From: Paraburkholderia guartelaensis
GTDB lineage: Bacteria > Pseudomonadota > Gammaproteobacteria > Burkholderiales > Burkholderiaceae
NCBI RefSeq assembly: GCF_004353905.1
Contig: NZ_SMOD01000006.1
Span: 186,001-250,000 of the forward strand
Length of the DNA: 64,000 bases
Direction of reading: 5' to 3'
The notes under the pieces were generated by a model. That model saw only the letters and a program-made list of their open reading frames with translations. It had not been told where the DNA came from and made no database searches. This document shows positions 17,569 to 26,993 of the stretch, piece after piece; the first letter of the stretch is position 1, and every line of letters begins with the position of its first letter. The translations under genes were made by a program, and so were the position numbers.

Positions 17569-18693
17569 ATGGCGATGGCTCGCAAGGTTGCGTTGATCAC
17601 CGGTATCACCGGTCAGGACGGTTCGTATCTGGCAGAACTGCTATTGAACAAAGGCTACGAAGTGCACGGCATCAAGCGGCGCTCGTCGCTCTTCAACACG
17701 GACCGCATCGATCACCTGTATCGCGACGTGCACGACCCGGAACCCGGCATCCAGCTGCATCACGGCGAGCTGACCGATTCCACGGCCTTGCTGCGCGTGA
17801 TCCAGCGCGTTGCACCCGATGAAATCTACAACCTCGCCGCGCAAAGCCATGTGGCGGTGTCGTTCGAGGAACCCGAATACACCGCGAACGCGGATGGCCT
17901 CGGCACGCTGCGCATTCTGGAGGCGATCCGCATTCTCGGCCTCACGCTGAAAACGCGCTTCTATCAGGCATCGACCTCCGAACTGTACGGGCTCGTGCAG
18001 GAAGTGCCCCAGCGTGAAACTACGCCGTTCTATCCGCGCAGTCCGTATGCGGTGGCGAAGCTGTTCGCGTACTGGACCACGGTCAATTACCGCGAGGCGC
18101 ATGGCATCTTCGCGTGCAACGGCATCCTCTTCAACCACGAGTCGCCGCAGCGCGGCGAGACGTTCGTCACGCGCAAGATCACGCGCGCCATCGCGCGCAT
18201 CGCGGTCGGCCTGCAGAAGATGCTCTATCTCGGCAACCTCTCCGCCATGCGCGACTGGGGGCACGCGCGCGATTATGTCGACATGCAGTGGCGCATGCTC
18301 CAGCAGGAGCAGCCCGAAGACTTCGTGATCGCAACGGGGGTGCAGTACAGCGTACGCGACTTCGTGCGTGCGGCCGCTGAGGAACTGGGAATCACCGTGC
18401 GTTTTGAGGGCACCGGCGTGGACGAAGTCGGCATTGTCGACCATGTGGAATCGCGCGACATGCGCCTCGAACCGGGCGACGTGATCGTGCGCGTGGATCC
18501 GCGCTACTTCCGCCCGACCGAGGTCGAAACGCTGCTCGGCGATGCCTCGAAGGCCCAGGAAAAGCTGGGCTGGAAGCCGGTCACCACGTTCCAGGCGCTC
18601 GTCAAGGAAATGGTGCGAGCCGACTATCAGGCTGCGCGGCGCGACGCGCTCGTCAAGCTGGCCGGCTTCAGGGCCCTCGAACATCACGAGTGA
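17569..18693 (+). CDS. gmd: GDP-mannose 4,6-dehydratase
   Basis: A 374-residue short-chain dehydrogenase/reductase of the extended type. The NADP-binding Rossmann motif is [20 protein letters not shown], and the catalytic Ser-Thr-Tyr-Lys set is seen in ASTSELYG and [12 protein letters not shown]. It converts GDP-D-mannose to GDP-4-keto-6-deoxy-D-mannose, using the product of manC. Its stop is 4 bases before the fcl start, so the two genes are translationally close and the product is handed to Fcl for GDP-L-fucose. A GGAGAG ribosome site precedes the ATG. Confidence 0.97.
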   Translation: MAMARKVALITGITGQDGSYLAELLLNKGYEVHGIKRRSSLFNTDRIDHLYRDVHDPEPGIQLHHGELTDSTALLRVIQRVAPDEIYNLAAQSHVAVSFEEPEYTANADGLGTLRILEAIRILGLTLKTRFYQASTSELYGLVQEVPQRETTPFYPRSPYAVAKLFAYWTTVNYREAHGIFACNGILFNHESPQRGETFVTRKITRAIARIAVGLQKMLYLGNLSAMRDWGHARDYVDMQWRMLQQEQPEDFVIATGVQYSVRDFVRAAAEELGITVRFEGTGVDEVGIVDHVESRDMRLEPGDVIVRVDPRYFRPTEVETLLGDASKAQEKLGWKPVTTFQALVKEMVRADYQAARRDALVKLAGFRALEHHE

Positions 18694-18697
18694 ACGC

Positions 18698-19657
18698 ATG
18701 GACAAGAACTCCCGAATCTTCGTGGCTGGCCACCGGGGCATGGTGGGCTCGGCGCTCGTGCGCGCGTTGCAGGCGAATGGCTACTCGAACCTCGTCACGC
18801 GCACACATGCCGAACTGGACCTAACCGACCAGGCCGCGGTGAACAGCTTCTTCGAAGGCGAACACATCGACGCGGTGCTGCTCGCGGCCGCGCGCGTGGG
18901 CGGCATCCTCGCGAATTCGACGCAGCCCGCACAGTTCGCCTGGGACAACCTGGCGATCGAGACCAACGTGATCCGGGCGTCGTACAACGCGGGCGTGCAG
19001 CGCCTCGTGTTCTTCGGCTCGTCGTGCATTTATCCGCGCGAATGTCCGCAGCCGATCCGCGAGACCTATCTGCTCACCTCGCCGCTCGAGCCGACCAACG
19101 AGGCCTACGCGATCGCGAAGATCGCGGGCCTGAAGCTCTGCGAAGCGTACAACCGCCAGTACGGCACGCATTTCGTCTCGCTGATGCCGACCAACCTGTA
19201 CGGCCCCAACGATAATTACGACCTCGGCAGCAGCCATGTGCTGCCCGCGCTGATCCGCAAGGCGCACGAGGCGCGCAGGAACGGCCAGCGCACGCTGACC
19301 GTCTGGGGTTCGGGCAGGCCGCGCCGCGAGTTCCTGCACGTCGACGATCTCGCCGATGCGACGATCTTCGTGCTGGAGCACGAGACCGGCGACGGCGTGT
19401 ACAACGTCGGCGTTGGCGAAGACCTGTCGATCCGCGACCTCGCGCAGCGCGTGTGCGACGTCGTGGGCTTCGAAGGCGAACTGGTATTCGACTCGACCAA
19501 GCCCGATGGCACGCCGCGCAAGCTGCTCGACGTGTCGCGCCTGGGCGATCTGGGCTGGCACGCGCACATCGGCCTCCAGGAGGGGCTTGCCCGCACTTAC
19601 GACGACTTTCTTCAAACTCAGGCCGCGCCGGCGTACGAGGCGGGCATGCGGGTTTGA
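18698..19657 (+). CDS. fcl: GDP-L-fucose synthase
   Basis: A 319-residue epimerase/reductase. The start is the ATG at 18698 ([20 protein letters not shown]), four bases after the gmd stop; upstream frame to 18542 lies inside gmd and is not coding. Motifs include the Rossmann turn [21 protein letters not shown] with the catalytic Ser and Cys, and [20 protein letters not shown] with the Tyr and Lys. The enzyme epimerises at C3 and C5 and reduces C4 to give GDP-L-fucose, so the polymer should contain L-fucose, as in colanic acid. An intrinsic terminator follows after about 75 bases. Confidence 0.97.
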   Translation: MDKNSRIFVAGHRGMVGSALVRALQANGYSNLVTRTHAELDLTDQAAVNSFFEGEHIDAVLLAAARVGGILANSTQPAQFAWDNLAIETNVIRASYNAGVQRLVFFGSSCIYPRECPQPIRETYLLTSPLEPTNEAYAIAKIAGLKLCEAYNRQYGTHFVSLMPTNLYGPNDNYDLGSSHVLPALIRKAHEARRNGQRTLTVWGSGRPRREFLHVDDLADATIFVLEHETGDGVYNVGVGEDLSIRDLAQRVCDVVGFEGELVFDSTKPDGTPRKLLDVSRLGDLGWHAHIGLQEGLARTYDDFLQTQAAPAYEAGMRV

Positions 19658-19732
19658 CGTGGCCTGACGGGACCGATGGCTTTCAAACGATCGGCTCAAA
19701 AGGACGAAGGGAATAGGCGTCTGGTTGGTGGT

Positions 19733-19774
19733 GGGCGTCGTGCGCGGACCGGATGCACGACGCCCGCTTTTTTT
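19733..19774 (+). terminator. Intrinsic terminator inside the EPS operon, between fcl and wcaI
   Basis: Arms GGGCGTCGTGC (19733-19743) and GCACGACGCCC (19755-19765) are fully complementary over 11 pairs with an 11-base loop. Seven consecutive T residues follow almost at once (19768-19774). This is a strong Rho-independent terminator by eye. It divides manC-wcaJ-wzc-gmd-fcl from wcaI, so wcaI is expressed by read-through or from a separate promoter. Confidence 0.82.
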
Positions 19775-19846
19775 CGCTCGGCGCGCGAGACGATTAAAAG
19801 CGGTAGACAAGCCGCTCAAAAGCAGTTCAGGGACGGAAGCGACGCA

Positions 19847-21223
19847 ATGAGAATCCTGATCTACGGACTGAATTACGCGCCCGAAGTCACAGGCGTCGGC
19901 AAATACACAGCCGAAATGGCGGAGCTGCTCGCGGCCCACGGCCATGACGTGCGCGTGATCTGCGCGCCGCCTTACTACCCGCAATGGCGCGTGCATGAAG
20001 GCTATCGCGCGGGGCGTTACCAACGCGAAACGCTGCGCGGCGTGAGCATCTGGCGTGCGCCGCTGTGGGTGCCCGCACAGCAGGGCGGCTTGAAACGCAT
20101 CGTGCATCTGGCGAGCTTCGCGCTCTCGTCGCTGCCGCTTCTTGCACGGCTCGCGGCGTGGCGGCCCCAGGCCGTCATGCTGATCGTGCCGACACTCTTC
20201 TGCGCGCCTGGAGCACTCATGCTCGCGCGCACCATCGGCGCGAGCAGCTGGCTGCATATTCAGGACTTCGAAGTCGACGCGGCATTCGATCTAGGGCTGC
20301 TGCGCGGCGGCCAGGGTTCGCGTCTCGGGCGCATGGCTCTCGCCGGCGAACGCTGGCTGCTGCGGCGCTTCGACGTCGTCTCGTCGATTTCCGCGCGCAT
20401 GGTCGAGCGCGCCATCGACAAGGGCGTGAGCGCCTCGCGCGCCGTGTGCCTGCCGAACTGGGTCGACACCGAGGCGATCTTCCCGCTGCCGTATCCGAGC
20501 GCGTTCCGGCGTCGCCTCGGCATCCCGCAGGACAACACCGTCGTGCTCTACTCGGGAAACATGGGGGCGAAGCAGGGTATCGAGATCCTCGCGGACGTCG
20601 CAACGGCGCTCACCGCGCGGCCCGATATCAGCTTCGTCTTCTGCGGCGACGGCGCGGCCAAGCGCGAGCTGATGGCGCGTTGCGAGCCACTCTCGAACTG
20701 TCACGTGTTGCCGCTGCAGCCGTCCTCGATGCTCAACGAACTGCTGAACGTGGCCGATATCCACGTGCTGCCGCAGCGCGCCGACGCCGCTGACCTCGTG
20801 ATGCCCTCGAAACTCACCGGCATGCTCGCGAGCGGCCGTGCGGTGGTCGCCATGGCGCGGCCGGGTACGAGTCTCTTCGATGTGGTCTCGGACCACGGGA
20901 TCGTGGTGCCGCCCGAGGATAGCGCAGCGCTCGCTGCGGCGATCGTCGATATGGCCGGCGACCCCGCGCGCCGCGCCGAGCTTGGCCACGCCGCACGGCG
21001 CTACGCGAAGCGCATGCTGTCACCGCAAGCGATCTTCGATGTGCTCGAAGCGAAGCTTGCCGCGCTAGCGGGTGGGATTGCCGAGCCGGCGGGTCAGACG
21101 CGGGTCGAGCCGCAGACCGCGGCAAGTGGTGCTGCTTCGGCGCAGCAAGGTGCGAATCAACCTGCGCCTCAAGCGGGCAAAGGCGGTTCGACGTTGCCGG
21201 AGGTCGAGCAGTCCGATGTTTGA
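19847..21223 (+). CDS. wcaI: Glycosyltransferase family 4 protein, WcaI-like
   Basis: A GT-B glycosyltransferase of 458 residues from the ATG at 19847 (MRILIYGLNYAPEVTGVGKY), with GGGACGGAAG as a possible ribosome site; the longer frame to 19676 crosses a terminator hairpin and is not used. The opening and PPYYPQWRVHEGYR are typical of the colanic acid WcaI family, and LYSGNMGAKQGIEIL and VMPSKLTGMLASGRAVVAMA form the nucleotide-sugar domain. In colanic acid, WcaI is the proposed fucosyltransferase adding the second sugar; the same is a reasonable guess here, next to fcl. The last 40 residues (Ala/Gln/Gly-rich) look disordered. Confidence 0.88.
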   Translation: MRILIYGLNYAPEVTGVGKYTAEMAELLAAHGHDVRVICAPPYYPQWRVHEGYRAGRYQRETLRGVSIWRAPLWVPAQQGGLKRIVHLASFALSSLPLLARLAAWRPQAVMLIVPTLFCAPGALMLARTIGASSWLHIQDFEVDAAFDLGLLRGGQGSRLGRMALAGERWLLRRFDVVSSISARMVERAIDKGVSASRAVCLPNWVDTEAIFPLPYPSAFRRRLGIPQDNTVVLYSGNMGAKQGIEILADVATALTARPDISFVFCGDGAAKRELMARCEPLSNCHVLPLQPSSMLNELLNVADIHVLPQRADAADLVMPSKLTGMLASGRAVVAMARPGTSLFDVVSDHGIVVPPEDSAALAAAIVDMAGDPARRAELGHAARRYAKRMLSPQAIFDVLEAKLAALAGGIAEPAGQTRVEPQTAASGAASAQQGANQPAPQAGKGGSTLPEVEQSDV

Positions 21224-21231
21224 TCGCCAGC

Positions 21232-21262
21232 GCCCAAGGCCGCGATTGCTGCCTTGGGCTGT
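21232..21262 (+). terminator. Intrinsic terminator after wcaI
   Basis: Arms GCCCAAGGC (21232-21240) and GCCTTGGGC (21251-21259) form a perfect 9-pair stem with a 10-base loop, followed by TGTTT. It lies 9 bases after the wcaI stop and before the convergent small secreted-protein gene. The T tract is short, so efficiency is uncertain. Confidence 0.7.
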
Positions 21263-21285
21263 TTCGCAGCGCTAGCAGAAAGAAC

Positions 21286-21936
21286 TTACCAGGGCGACTT
21301 GTAGAGTTCCGAGTTGGACTGGTCCGGCGACCCGTACGGGCTCGCATACGGATTGCCGTAGACCTGGGCGGTCGGAGAGGTTTGGCTGGCGCCGTAGTCA
21401 TAGCCGGCTGTCGAGCGATTGCGTCCCGCACCGCTACCGCCGCCGCTCCCGCCGGTGCTCCTCGCCACCGCATTGCCGGCGCGCGACATGCCGTTTGCGG
21501 CGATCCTGCTGTGATTCGCGGCGCTCCCGCCTCCGCCCGAAGCGCCGCTCCTGTCGCCCCTGCCACCGTTGGCGCTCGCCGCGCTCGCGGCGTAATCCCC
21601 AGGCGTCACGACGTGCATGTGCTTTTCGTTCGTGAGCGCGTCTCGCGCGTCGTCTGGCGAAGCGCCGTTGCTGCTGTACGGGGTCACGCTGTACGGGTTG
21701 TCCGAACTGCCCGGACCGCCGAGCAGGCGCTGTTCGTCTTGTTGCTGGCGCTGCACGGCGCTGGAGTGGGTGTCGCCCTGGCTACTCTGGTCACTCGCGG
21801 CAGCGGGGGAGCCGCCGGAGCCGGCGCCGTACGGGGCGTTCTGCGCAATCACCGCGCACGGCCATGCGGCGCACGCGGCCTGCAGCGCGGCGGCGAGCAC
21901 ATAAGGCGTAAATCGATGACGAGAAAAACTGGACAT
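21286..21936 (-). CDS. Gly/Ser/Ala-rich secreted protein of unknown function in the EPS locus
   Basis: A 216-residue protein that I do not recognise. It has a signal peptide (YVLAAALQAACAAWPCAVIAQ, cleavage probably after VIAQ or near it). Behind it is a low-complexity chain rich in Gly, Ser, Ala, Asn and Gln, with several glycine runs (SGGGG, GGSGGGSG) and a Tyr/Pro/Asn-rich C-terminus (VYGNPYASPYGSPDQSN). One short ordered-looking stretch, DALTNEKHMHVVTPGDY, lies in the middle. It is a single gene on the minus strand between wcaI and wcaF, which both run the other way. It could be a surface or matrix-associated protein, but no function can be assigned. Codon use is similar to that of its neighbours, which supports a real gene. 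Confidence 0.68.
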   Translation of the reverse strand: MSSFSRHRFTPYVLAAALQAACAAWPCAVIAQNAPYGAGSGGSPAAASDQSSQGDTHSSAVQRQQQDEQRLLGGPGSSDNPYSVTPYSSNGASPDDARDALTNEKHMHVVTPGDYAASAASANGGRGDRSGASGGGGSAANHSRIAANGMSRAGNAVARSTGGSGGGSGAGRNRSTAGYDYGASQTSPTAQVYGNPYASPYGSPDQSNSELYKSPW

Positions 21937-22167
21937 GGCATTGATCCCGCGCGCCGCGAACCATGCGGCCTCAAGCCTTCATGTTGCCCACGACGCGTCG
22001 CGCCGCTGCGCCAAAACCCCTGCCGTGTCGGCCACGCGCGCGAGGCGATGCGGTGGCCGCCCGATAATGAAATCGTGGCTCGATGCGTCCCGTTATGGGG
22101 GCCGCGCGCCAGCCTGTAACTAGCAGGAAGCCAATAGGGAACCGACCCGGATGGGCAAGGAGCGTTC

Positions 22168-22869
22168 ATGACGGAAGCGGTCGAAGGTCTAGGGACACTC
22201 AAAGGGAGCGCCAGCGCGGCTGGGCGCAGGGATGGGACGGGCGAAGCGCCGCCTGCGGGTGTCGTGCCGCCGCAAGCCGCCAATGACGCACGAGCCGCGG
22301 AAACCCGCGTGATCGATTTGAGCCGTGCGGGCAAGGGCAACTTCGTCGCGCGCCGGGGCAAGTTCGTGCAGGCCGCGTGGTATCTGGTCGAGACCTGCGT
22401 GCTCGACAATCGTCTGCTGCCGCTTTCCGCGCTGCGCGTGGGCCTGCTGCGCCTGTTCGGCGCGAAGGTCGGCCAGGGCTGCCGTCTCGTACACCCCATG
22501 CGCGTGAAGGCGCCGTGGAATCTGGAAATGGGCGACAACTGCTGGATTGGCGTGGACGTGTGGATTTACAACCAGGCGCCCATCCGCATCGGCTCGAACG
22601 TCTGCCTTTCGCAGGGCGCGTTTCTGAGCGCCGGCTCACACGACATGCGCACGAACATGGACCTGCACGTCGCGCCGATCGTGATCGAGGACGGTGCGTG
22701 GGTCTCGTCGAAATGCGTGGTGCAGATGGGCGTGACGATCGGACGCTCGGCGGTCGTCACGCCGCTCTCGGTCGTGCATCGCTCGCTGGAAGCCGGCGGT
22801 GTGTATGGCGGCAATCCGTGCCGCTTTATCCGCTGGCGCTTCGAGGAAAGCAAGCCGCCCAAGGCATAA
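22168..22869 (+). CDS. wcaF: WcaF-family hexapeptide-repeat acetyltransferase
   Basis: A 233-residue protein with a left-handed beta-helix acyltransferase domain. Key segments are VHPMRVKAPWNLEMGDNCWI, VWIYNQAPIRIGSNVCLSQG, FLSAGSHDM (catalytic His) and GVYGGNPCRFIRWR, which are characteristic of colanic acid acetyltransferase WcaF. It should add O-acetyl groups from acetyl-CoA to a sugar of the lipid-linked repeat unit in the cytoplasm. The first 45 residues are Ala/Gly-rich and not conserved, so a later start is possible, but no better in-frame ATG with ribosome site is seen. It is convergent with wza, with a hairpin between them. Confidence 0.85.
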   Translation: MTEAVEGLGTLKGSASAAGRRDGTGEAPPAGVVPPQAANDARAAETRVIDLSRAGKGNFVARRGKFVQAAWYLVETCVLDNRLLPLSALRVGLLRLFGAKVGQGCRLVHPMRVKAPWNLEMGDNCWIGVDVWIYNQAPIRIGSNVCLSQGAFLSAGSHDMRTNMDLHVAPIVIEDGAWVSSKCVVQMGVTIGRSAVVTPLSVVHRSLEAGGVYGGNPCRFIRWRFEESKPPKA

Positions 22870-22912
22870 GGGCGGCGCGAGGCTGGCTCGTTTCAAGCAG
22901 ACTCATTCAACA

Positions 22913-22940
22913 TATGAGCAGGCCCGAAGGCCTGCTCATA
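22913..22940. terminator. Hairpin between the convergent genes wcaF and wza
   Basis: Arms TATGAGCAGGC (22913-22923) and GCCTGCTCATA (22930-22940) pair perfectly over 11 bases with loop CCGAAG. No T tract follows on either strand, so it may act as a weak bidirectional terminator or as an mRNA 3'-end stabiliser. Confidence 0.6.
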
Positions 22941-22956
22941 CTCATCACTCCACCGG

Positions 22957-24213
22957 CTAGTACCCGCCGTAACCCACCGCCCGGCCCGCTGCGGCTGCCT
23001 GCGTACTCGGCAGGATCAGGTTGATGACGCGGCTCCACTTCACGAGCGCCGACGCATCGACGAACACGACATCGTTCGGCTGCAACTCGAACTCGTCGGC
23101 CGTCGCCATGGCTTCCGGCGACGACGCGTCGAGATGGAAGACCTTACGCTGCCCTTCCTTCTGCCCGCGCACCACGTACACTTGCGAGGCGTCGCCCGAA
23201 CCCTGGCTGACACCGCCTGCGTTGCCTAGCGCGTCGTTCAGCGAGAGGTGGCCGTTATCGAACGGCAAGGGCCCCGGGTGTCCGACTTCGCCCAGCACGA
23301 ACACGCGGCTTTCGTTCGCCGAATACACGCGCACGAGGTCGCCGTTCTGCAGCAGGATTTTGTCCGGATTCACGCCTTTCTTGATCATGTCCGGAATGTT
23401 CACCATGATCGTCTTGTCGCCGCGCGTGACACTAACCCGCGAGCGGTCGCCCGCCGCCGTGAAGCCGCCCGCGCGGTTGATCGCCTCGGGCAGCGACATC
23501 GTCATGTCGTTGAGCACCATGAGGCCCGGCGTGCGCACTTCTCCGTCCACATACACGCGCCGGCTGCGGTACGACTCGATGCGCAGCGTCACCTGGGGCT
23601 TGTTCAGGTAGTAGGCGAGCTTTTTCGACACCAGGTCGCGCGCTTCCATCTCGGTGAGCCCTGCCACGTGGATCGGACCCACGTAGGCCACCTGGATCGC
23701 GCCCGACGAGTCGACGGTATAGCCCGACTGCACCTGGCTCGCGCTCTGATCCTGCGCGCCGTTGCTGCCACCGCTACCGTTTGTCGGCAGGTTCATCTCA
23801 GGGTGATCCCACACGACGATGCTGAGCACGTCGCCGGGCCCGAGCGTGTAGGGCTTGGGCGTGCCGAACAGCGTCTCGACGTTTGCCGGGACGGTCGTCG
23901 GTCTCGATGCCGCTTCCTTCGCGACCAGATCGTTGTTGATCTCAATAAGTGCACCCGGTGGTGGTTGATCGCCGCTGCCGCTCGTGCGCGCGGCGCCGGT
24001 CGCTGCCTTCGCCTGCGTGACGCTCGAAGGCGCCTGCATCCCAGGCGATAGCCCACAGCCTGCAAGCAGGGCCGCGGTCGTCACCATGGTTGCCATCGCC
24101 GCCAGGGCCGCCCGTGCGCGGCCCAACGATAATCCGCGCAAACTACGCGCGCTCTGCTGCGCGGTTACGTCGACGGTCTCGCCGCCAGAACAATCAGGTA
24201 TGCTGTTTAACAT
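22957..24213 (-). CDS. wza: Outer-membrane polysaccharide export lipoprotein Wza
   Basis: A 418-residue export protein (E. coli Wza 379). A hydrophobic signal ends in a lipobox LLAGC with the lipid-bearing Cys near residue 53; the N-terminal extension before it is longer than usual, so a later start is possible. Then follow the Poly_export domain (PYTLGPGDVLSIVVWDHPEM) and SLBB-type domains (RVYVDGEVRTPGLMVLND and VFVLGEVGHPGPLPFDNGHL). It ends with an amphipathic segment VKWSRVINLILPSTQAAAAG, the transmembrane helix of the octameric pore. It forms the outer-membrane channel for the EPS and works with Wzc. It corresponds to BceE of cepacian. The ATG at 24211-24213 follows a GGGGG stretch. Confidence 0.95.
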   Translation of the reverse strand: MLNSIPDCSGGETVDVTAQQSARSLRGLSLGRARAALAAMATMVTTAALLAGCGLSPGMQAPSSVTQAKAATGAARTSGSGDQPPPGALIEINNDLVAKEAASRPTTVPANVETLFGTPKPYTLGPGDVLSIVVWDHPEMNLPTNGSGGSNGAQDQSASQVQSGYTVDSSGAIQVAYVGPIHVAGLTEMEARDLVSKKLAYYLNKPQVTLRIESYRSRRVYVDGEVRTPGLMVLNDMTMSLPEAINRAGGFTAAGDRSRVSVTRGDKTIMVNIPDMIKKGVNPDKILLQNGDLVRVYSANESRVFVLGEVGHPGPLPFDNGHLSLNDALGNAGGVSQGSGDASQVYVVRGQKEGQRKVFHLDASSPEAMATADEFELQPNDVVFVDASALVKWSRVINLILPSTQAAAAGRAVGYGGY

Positions 24214-24369
24214 AGTGTTGCCCCCTTACTAACAGGATTCGCACATCGCCACGAAAGTGCAACGCGGGCTCATCGTTCGACTCGTTATGACGCTTCAGCT
24301 GCGTTGCTTCGTCACCCCTGCCAATCCCTACCATTTCCGCTATCTGAATTTGATGCCGCCTTTTTCAAT

Positions 24370-25599
24370 TTATTCAGTCTGCTCCGCGGGTTCGCCCTGC
24401 GCCATGGCGCTCATCGGACGCCCGCGGCGAAATCGCGCGCCAGCGTGCGCCGGATGTTCCTGCAGCAAGCCCAGCAGCGATCGCACCATGCCGTCCATCG
24501 CGAAGCGCGCGTCGAACGTGCGCCGCGCCTGAGAGCGCATCGCGTCGCGCGCGCGCTCGTCGAGTGCCCGCCACGACGCGAAGTTCCGCTGCGTGCCGGC
24601 GACCGTATCGGGCGCAACGAATCCTGCGCCGTCCTCGTCGATCTCGCGCCAGACGCCCACCTTGTCCGAGACCAGTGCGGGCAGCCCGCACGCCAGCGCC
24701 TCCGCCACGGAAACGCCGAAGTTCTCCTGGTGTGACGGCAGCACGAAGACGTCGCTAGCAAAAAACGCGCCCCACTTCAGGTTGCCTTGCAGCATGCCCG
24801 GCCAGCTGATGCGGTGCGTAATGCCGTGCGACTGCGCCATCGCTTGCAGCGCGGGTTGCCAGTTGCCCTGGTCGGGGCCCGCCATCACCAGATGCGCATC
24901 CGGCGTTTCGCGCGCATGTTCGGCGAACGCGTGAACCAGCACGTCGCAACCCTTTTTCGGATGCAGACGCCCGAGAAACAGCACGATGCGCTTGTTGCGC
25001 AAATGCGGCGACTCTTGCAGGAAGGCTTCGCGCAGCGTGTCCGGGTCTTCGTGCGGCGCATTGGTGCCGAACGGCACGACGCGCTCGTTCGCGCGGTAGA
25101 GCCAGAACGATTCGCGCGCGAGCAGGCGTTCTTCGTCGGTCGTGAAGATCACGGCGGAGGCGTCGCGCAGCACGCGGAAATCGGCCCATGGCCAGTAAGC
25201 CCATTTCTTCAGATGCTTGACCGGATAGGTGGCCTTGAACCACGGATCGAGCATGCCGTGCGTGTACACGTAGTACGGCACCTGGGCGTGGCGCAACGCG
25301 CGCCACGCGCCGAAGCCATGGTATTGCCAGAGCCCGTGCACGATCGCCGCGTCGAAGCGCCTCGCGTTCGCGCGCAGCCACGGCACGTAGCCCGCGCAGT
25401 ATCCGTAGTGCCCGCGGCCGGGGCCCAGCGCGTGCAGCGGGAGAGGAAATTCGCGCACATAAGGCGCGTCGATCGGGTCGAGCGACGCCACTTCAATCTG
25501 GTGATTGAGCGCCGTCATCGCGAGACCGCTCTGGCGAACGCCCTCAATCGGGCCGCCCGAGCGGGGGTCGACCGTGGAAACGAGGTGCAGGATTTTCAT
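24370..25599 (-). CDS. Glycosyltransferase family 4 protein
   Basis: A 409-residue GT-B enzyme. The N-terminal domain opens MKILHLVSTVDPRSGGPIEG. The C-terminal domain has IVLFLGRLHPKKGCDVLVHA and the donor-binding motif PSHQENFGVSVAEALACGLP. It is a retaining glycosyltransferase acting on the lipid-linked EPS repeat unit; donor and linkage cannot be read from sequence. The ATG overlaps the stop of the wzy gene upstream by four bases (ATGA), so the two are translationally coupled. A gap of 156 bases separates it from wza, the next minus-strand gene. The C-terminal 40 residues look variable. Confidence 0.92.
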   Translation of the reverse strand: MKILHLVSTVDPRSGGPIEGVRQSGLAMTALNHQIEVASLDPIDAPYVREFPLPLHALGPGRGHYGYCAGYVPWLRANARRFDAAIVHGLWQYHGFGAWRALRHAQVPYYVYTHGMLDPWFKATYPVKHLKKWAYWPWADFRVLRDASAVIFTTDEERLLARESFWLYRANERVVPFGTNAPHEDPDTLREAFLQESPHLRNKRIVLFLGRLHPKKGCDVLVHAFAEHARETPDAHLVMAGPDQGNWQPALQAMAQSHGITHRISWPGMLQGNLKWGAFFASDVFVLPSHQENFGVSVAEALACGLPALVSDKVGVWREIDEDGAGFVAPDTVAGTQRNFASWRALDERARDAMRSQARRTFDARFAMDGMVRSLLGLLQEHPAHAGARFRRGRPMSAMAQGEPAEQTE

Positions 25600-26993
25600 C
25601 GGGGCTCCGGAGTCGCATACGTGTTAAGCGGCACCGGCGCCGCCGCGGGCGCCGTGGGTCGGAAGGCAGGCTCGCGCCCGTAGGCAGGGTGCAGGCGCTG
25701 GCGCTTGCGTTGCAGGTCGATGCGGTAATGAAGCTGCGAATACAGTGCGACGATGAGCCCGAGCGCGAGGCCGTACACGAGGCCCGAGAAGCGCGTACCG
25801 AGCGGATTGCCGCCGATCGACGCGCCCGGCAGCGCGGCGAGCACGAGCAGCGCCATGCTGAGCGGCATGAGCATCGGGTGACGCGGCGCGATGCGGTGCC
25901 ATCGTCTGAATGCGCGGCCGCCGACGATGAGCGCGACGATCACCGCAATCGGCATGCAGCCCCCGAACACGATACCTTCGGCATAGAGCTGGTACACCCA
26001 GAAATTGTGGCCCGCCACCCAGTCGCTGGTGTTGAAGTAATCGTCCTTGCTGAAGGTCTGGTTCACGTACTGGTAGTAAATGGGCGAGTAGCGGTAGAGG
26101 TGGCCGTAACCCTTGCCGAACAGTACCGATTCGACCGATTCGGTGACCTGGTCGTACTGGTCGCGCATCTCCGCAATACGCGTGACCGTGGTCGGATCGC
26201 GGTCGGAATCCGCGTTCTGCGCGGCTGTTACGCGCTGCGTCCAGTGTTCCGTGATGGACGGGAAGAGCCACGCCGTTCCGACACCGAGCGCCACGACGAA
26301 CGACAGCGCGATACCCGTGCGGAAGAACGACTTGATCAGGTGGCTCAACGACGGCGAGGCGAGCCACGCCGCGAACATGGCGAGCAGGATCGTCGCGATC
26401 AGCAAACTACGCGTGACGCTCAACAATTCGACGACGAGCGTGGCGAGGAACACGAGTACCATCGTCATGTTGAAGCGCCGCGCAACGATGAACTGGTGCA
26501 GCAGCATGGCCTGCAGCGCGAGCATGGTCGGCGAGACGATGCGAAAACGTATATCGGCGAGCGGCCCGCCGACTGCCAGTATGCCGAAGAAGAACGTAAA
26601 CACGAGGCCCAGCACGTTCGCGTAATAGAGCGCACGCTGCATCTGCACGATGCGAATGATGTGCCACGGCCGGCACATGGCCGCATAGCCGAGCGCGAAC
26701 AACAGGAACGGCAACATTACACGCAGGTACTGGCCAATCGGATTGTGTTGCAGCACTTGCGCAATGAGGCTGCCGACGAGGCTCGCCACCAGCGCGCCCG
26801 TTATGAACGAGCGCAACTGGATCGGCCGCGCGAAACGCGGGCCGATCATCGCAAGAACAAGCGCGCCGGCAAGGGCAGGAATGACGGCCAGCCATTGCGC
26901 GCTATGGCCAAACTGGGAGTCCGGTGCCTTATAGTCGAAAGCGAGAGGCACGAGACACACCCAGAGCCATATGACAGCATGTTTGTTTCGCAT
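25596..26993 (-). CDS. wzy: EPS polymerase, Wzy/O-antigen ligase-like membrane protein
   Basis: A polytopic protein of 465 residues from the ATG at 26991-26993, which has GGGAGAAA upstream; the frame continues to 27173 without a credible start. About ten to twelve hydrophobic segments are visible, with a larger extracytoplasmic loop (about residues 245-345, with the motif WVAGHNFWVYQLYAEG) as usual for Wzy and WaaL-type proteins. It likely polymerises repeat units at the outer face of the inner membrane. It is the only candidate polymerase in the locus. It overlaps the next glycosyltransferase gene by four bases. Wzy proteins vary greatly in sequence, so the call depends on topology and context. 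Confidence 0.82.
   Translation of the reverse strand: MRNKHAVIWLWVCLVPLAFDYKAPDSQFGHSAQWLAVIPALAGALVLAMIGPRFARPIQLRSFITGALVASLVGSLIAQVLQHNPIGQYLRVMLPFLLFALGYAAMCRPWHIIRIVQMQRALYYANVLGLVFTFFFGILAVGGPLADIRFRIVSPTMLALQAMLLHQFIVARRFNMTMVLVFLATLVVELLSVTRSLLIATILLAMFAAWLASPSLSHLIKSFFRTGIALSFVVALGVGTAWLFPSITEHWTQRVTAAQNADSDRDPTTVTRIAEMRDQYDQVTESVESVLFGKGYGHLYRYSPIYYQYVNQTFSKDDYFNTSDWVAGHNFWVYQLYAEGIVFGGCMPIAVIVALIVGGRAFRRWHRIAPRHPMLMPLSMALLVLAALPGASIGGNPLGTRFSGLVYGLALGLIVALYSQLHYRIDLQRKRQRLHPAYGREPAFRPTAPAAAPVPLNTYATPEPR

Noticed and set aside
19799..19815. AGCGGTAG in a small hairpin upstream of wcaI, resembling the RfaH ops/JUMPstart core GGCGGTAG
   Set aside because: One core mismatch, located behind rather than ahead of the nearby terminator, and no second copy near the EPS promoters; chance similarity is more likely.
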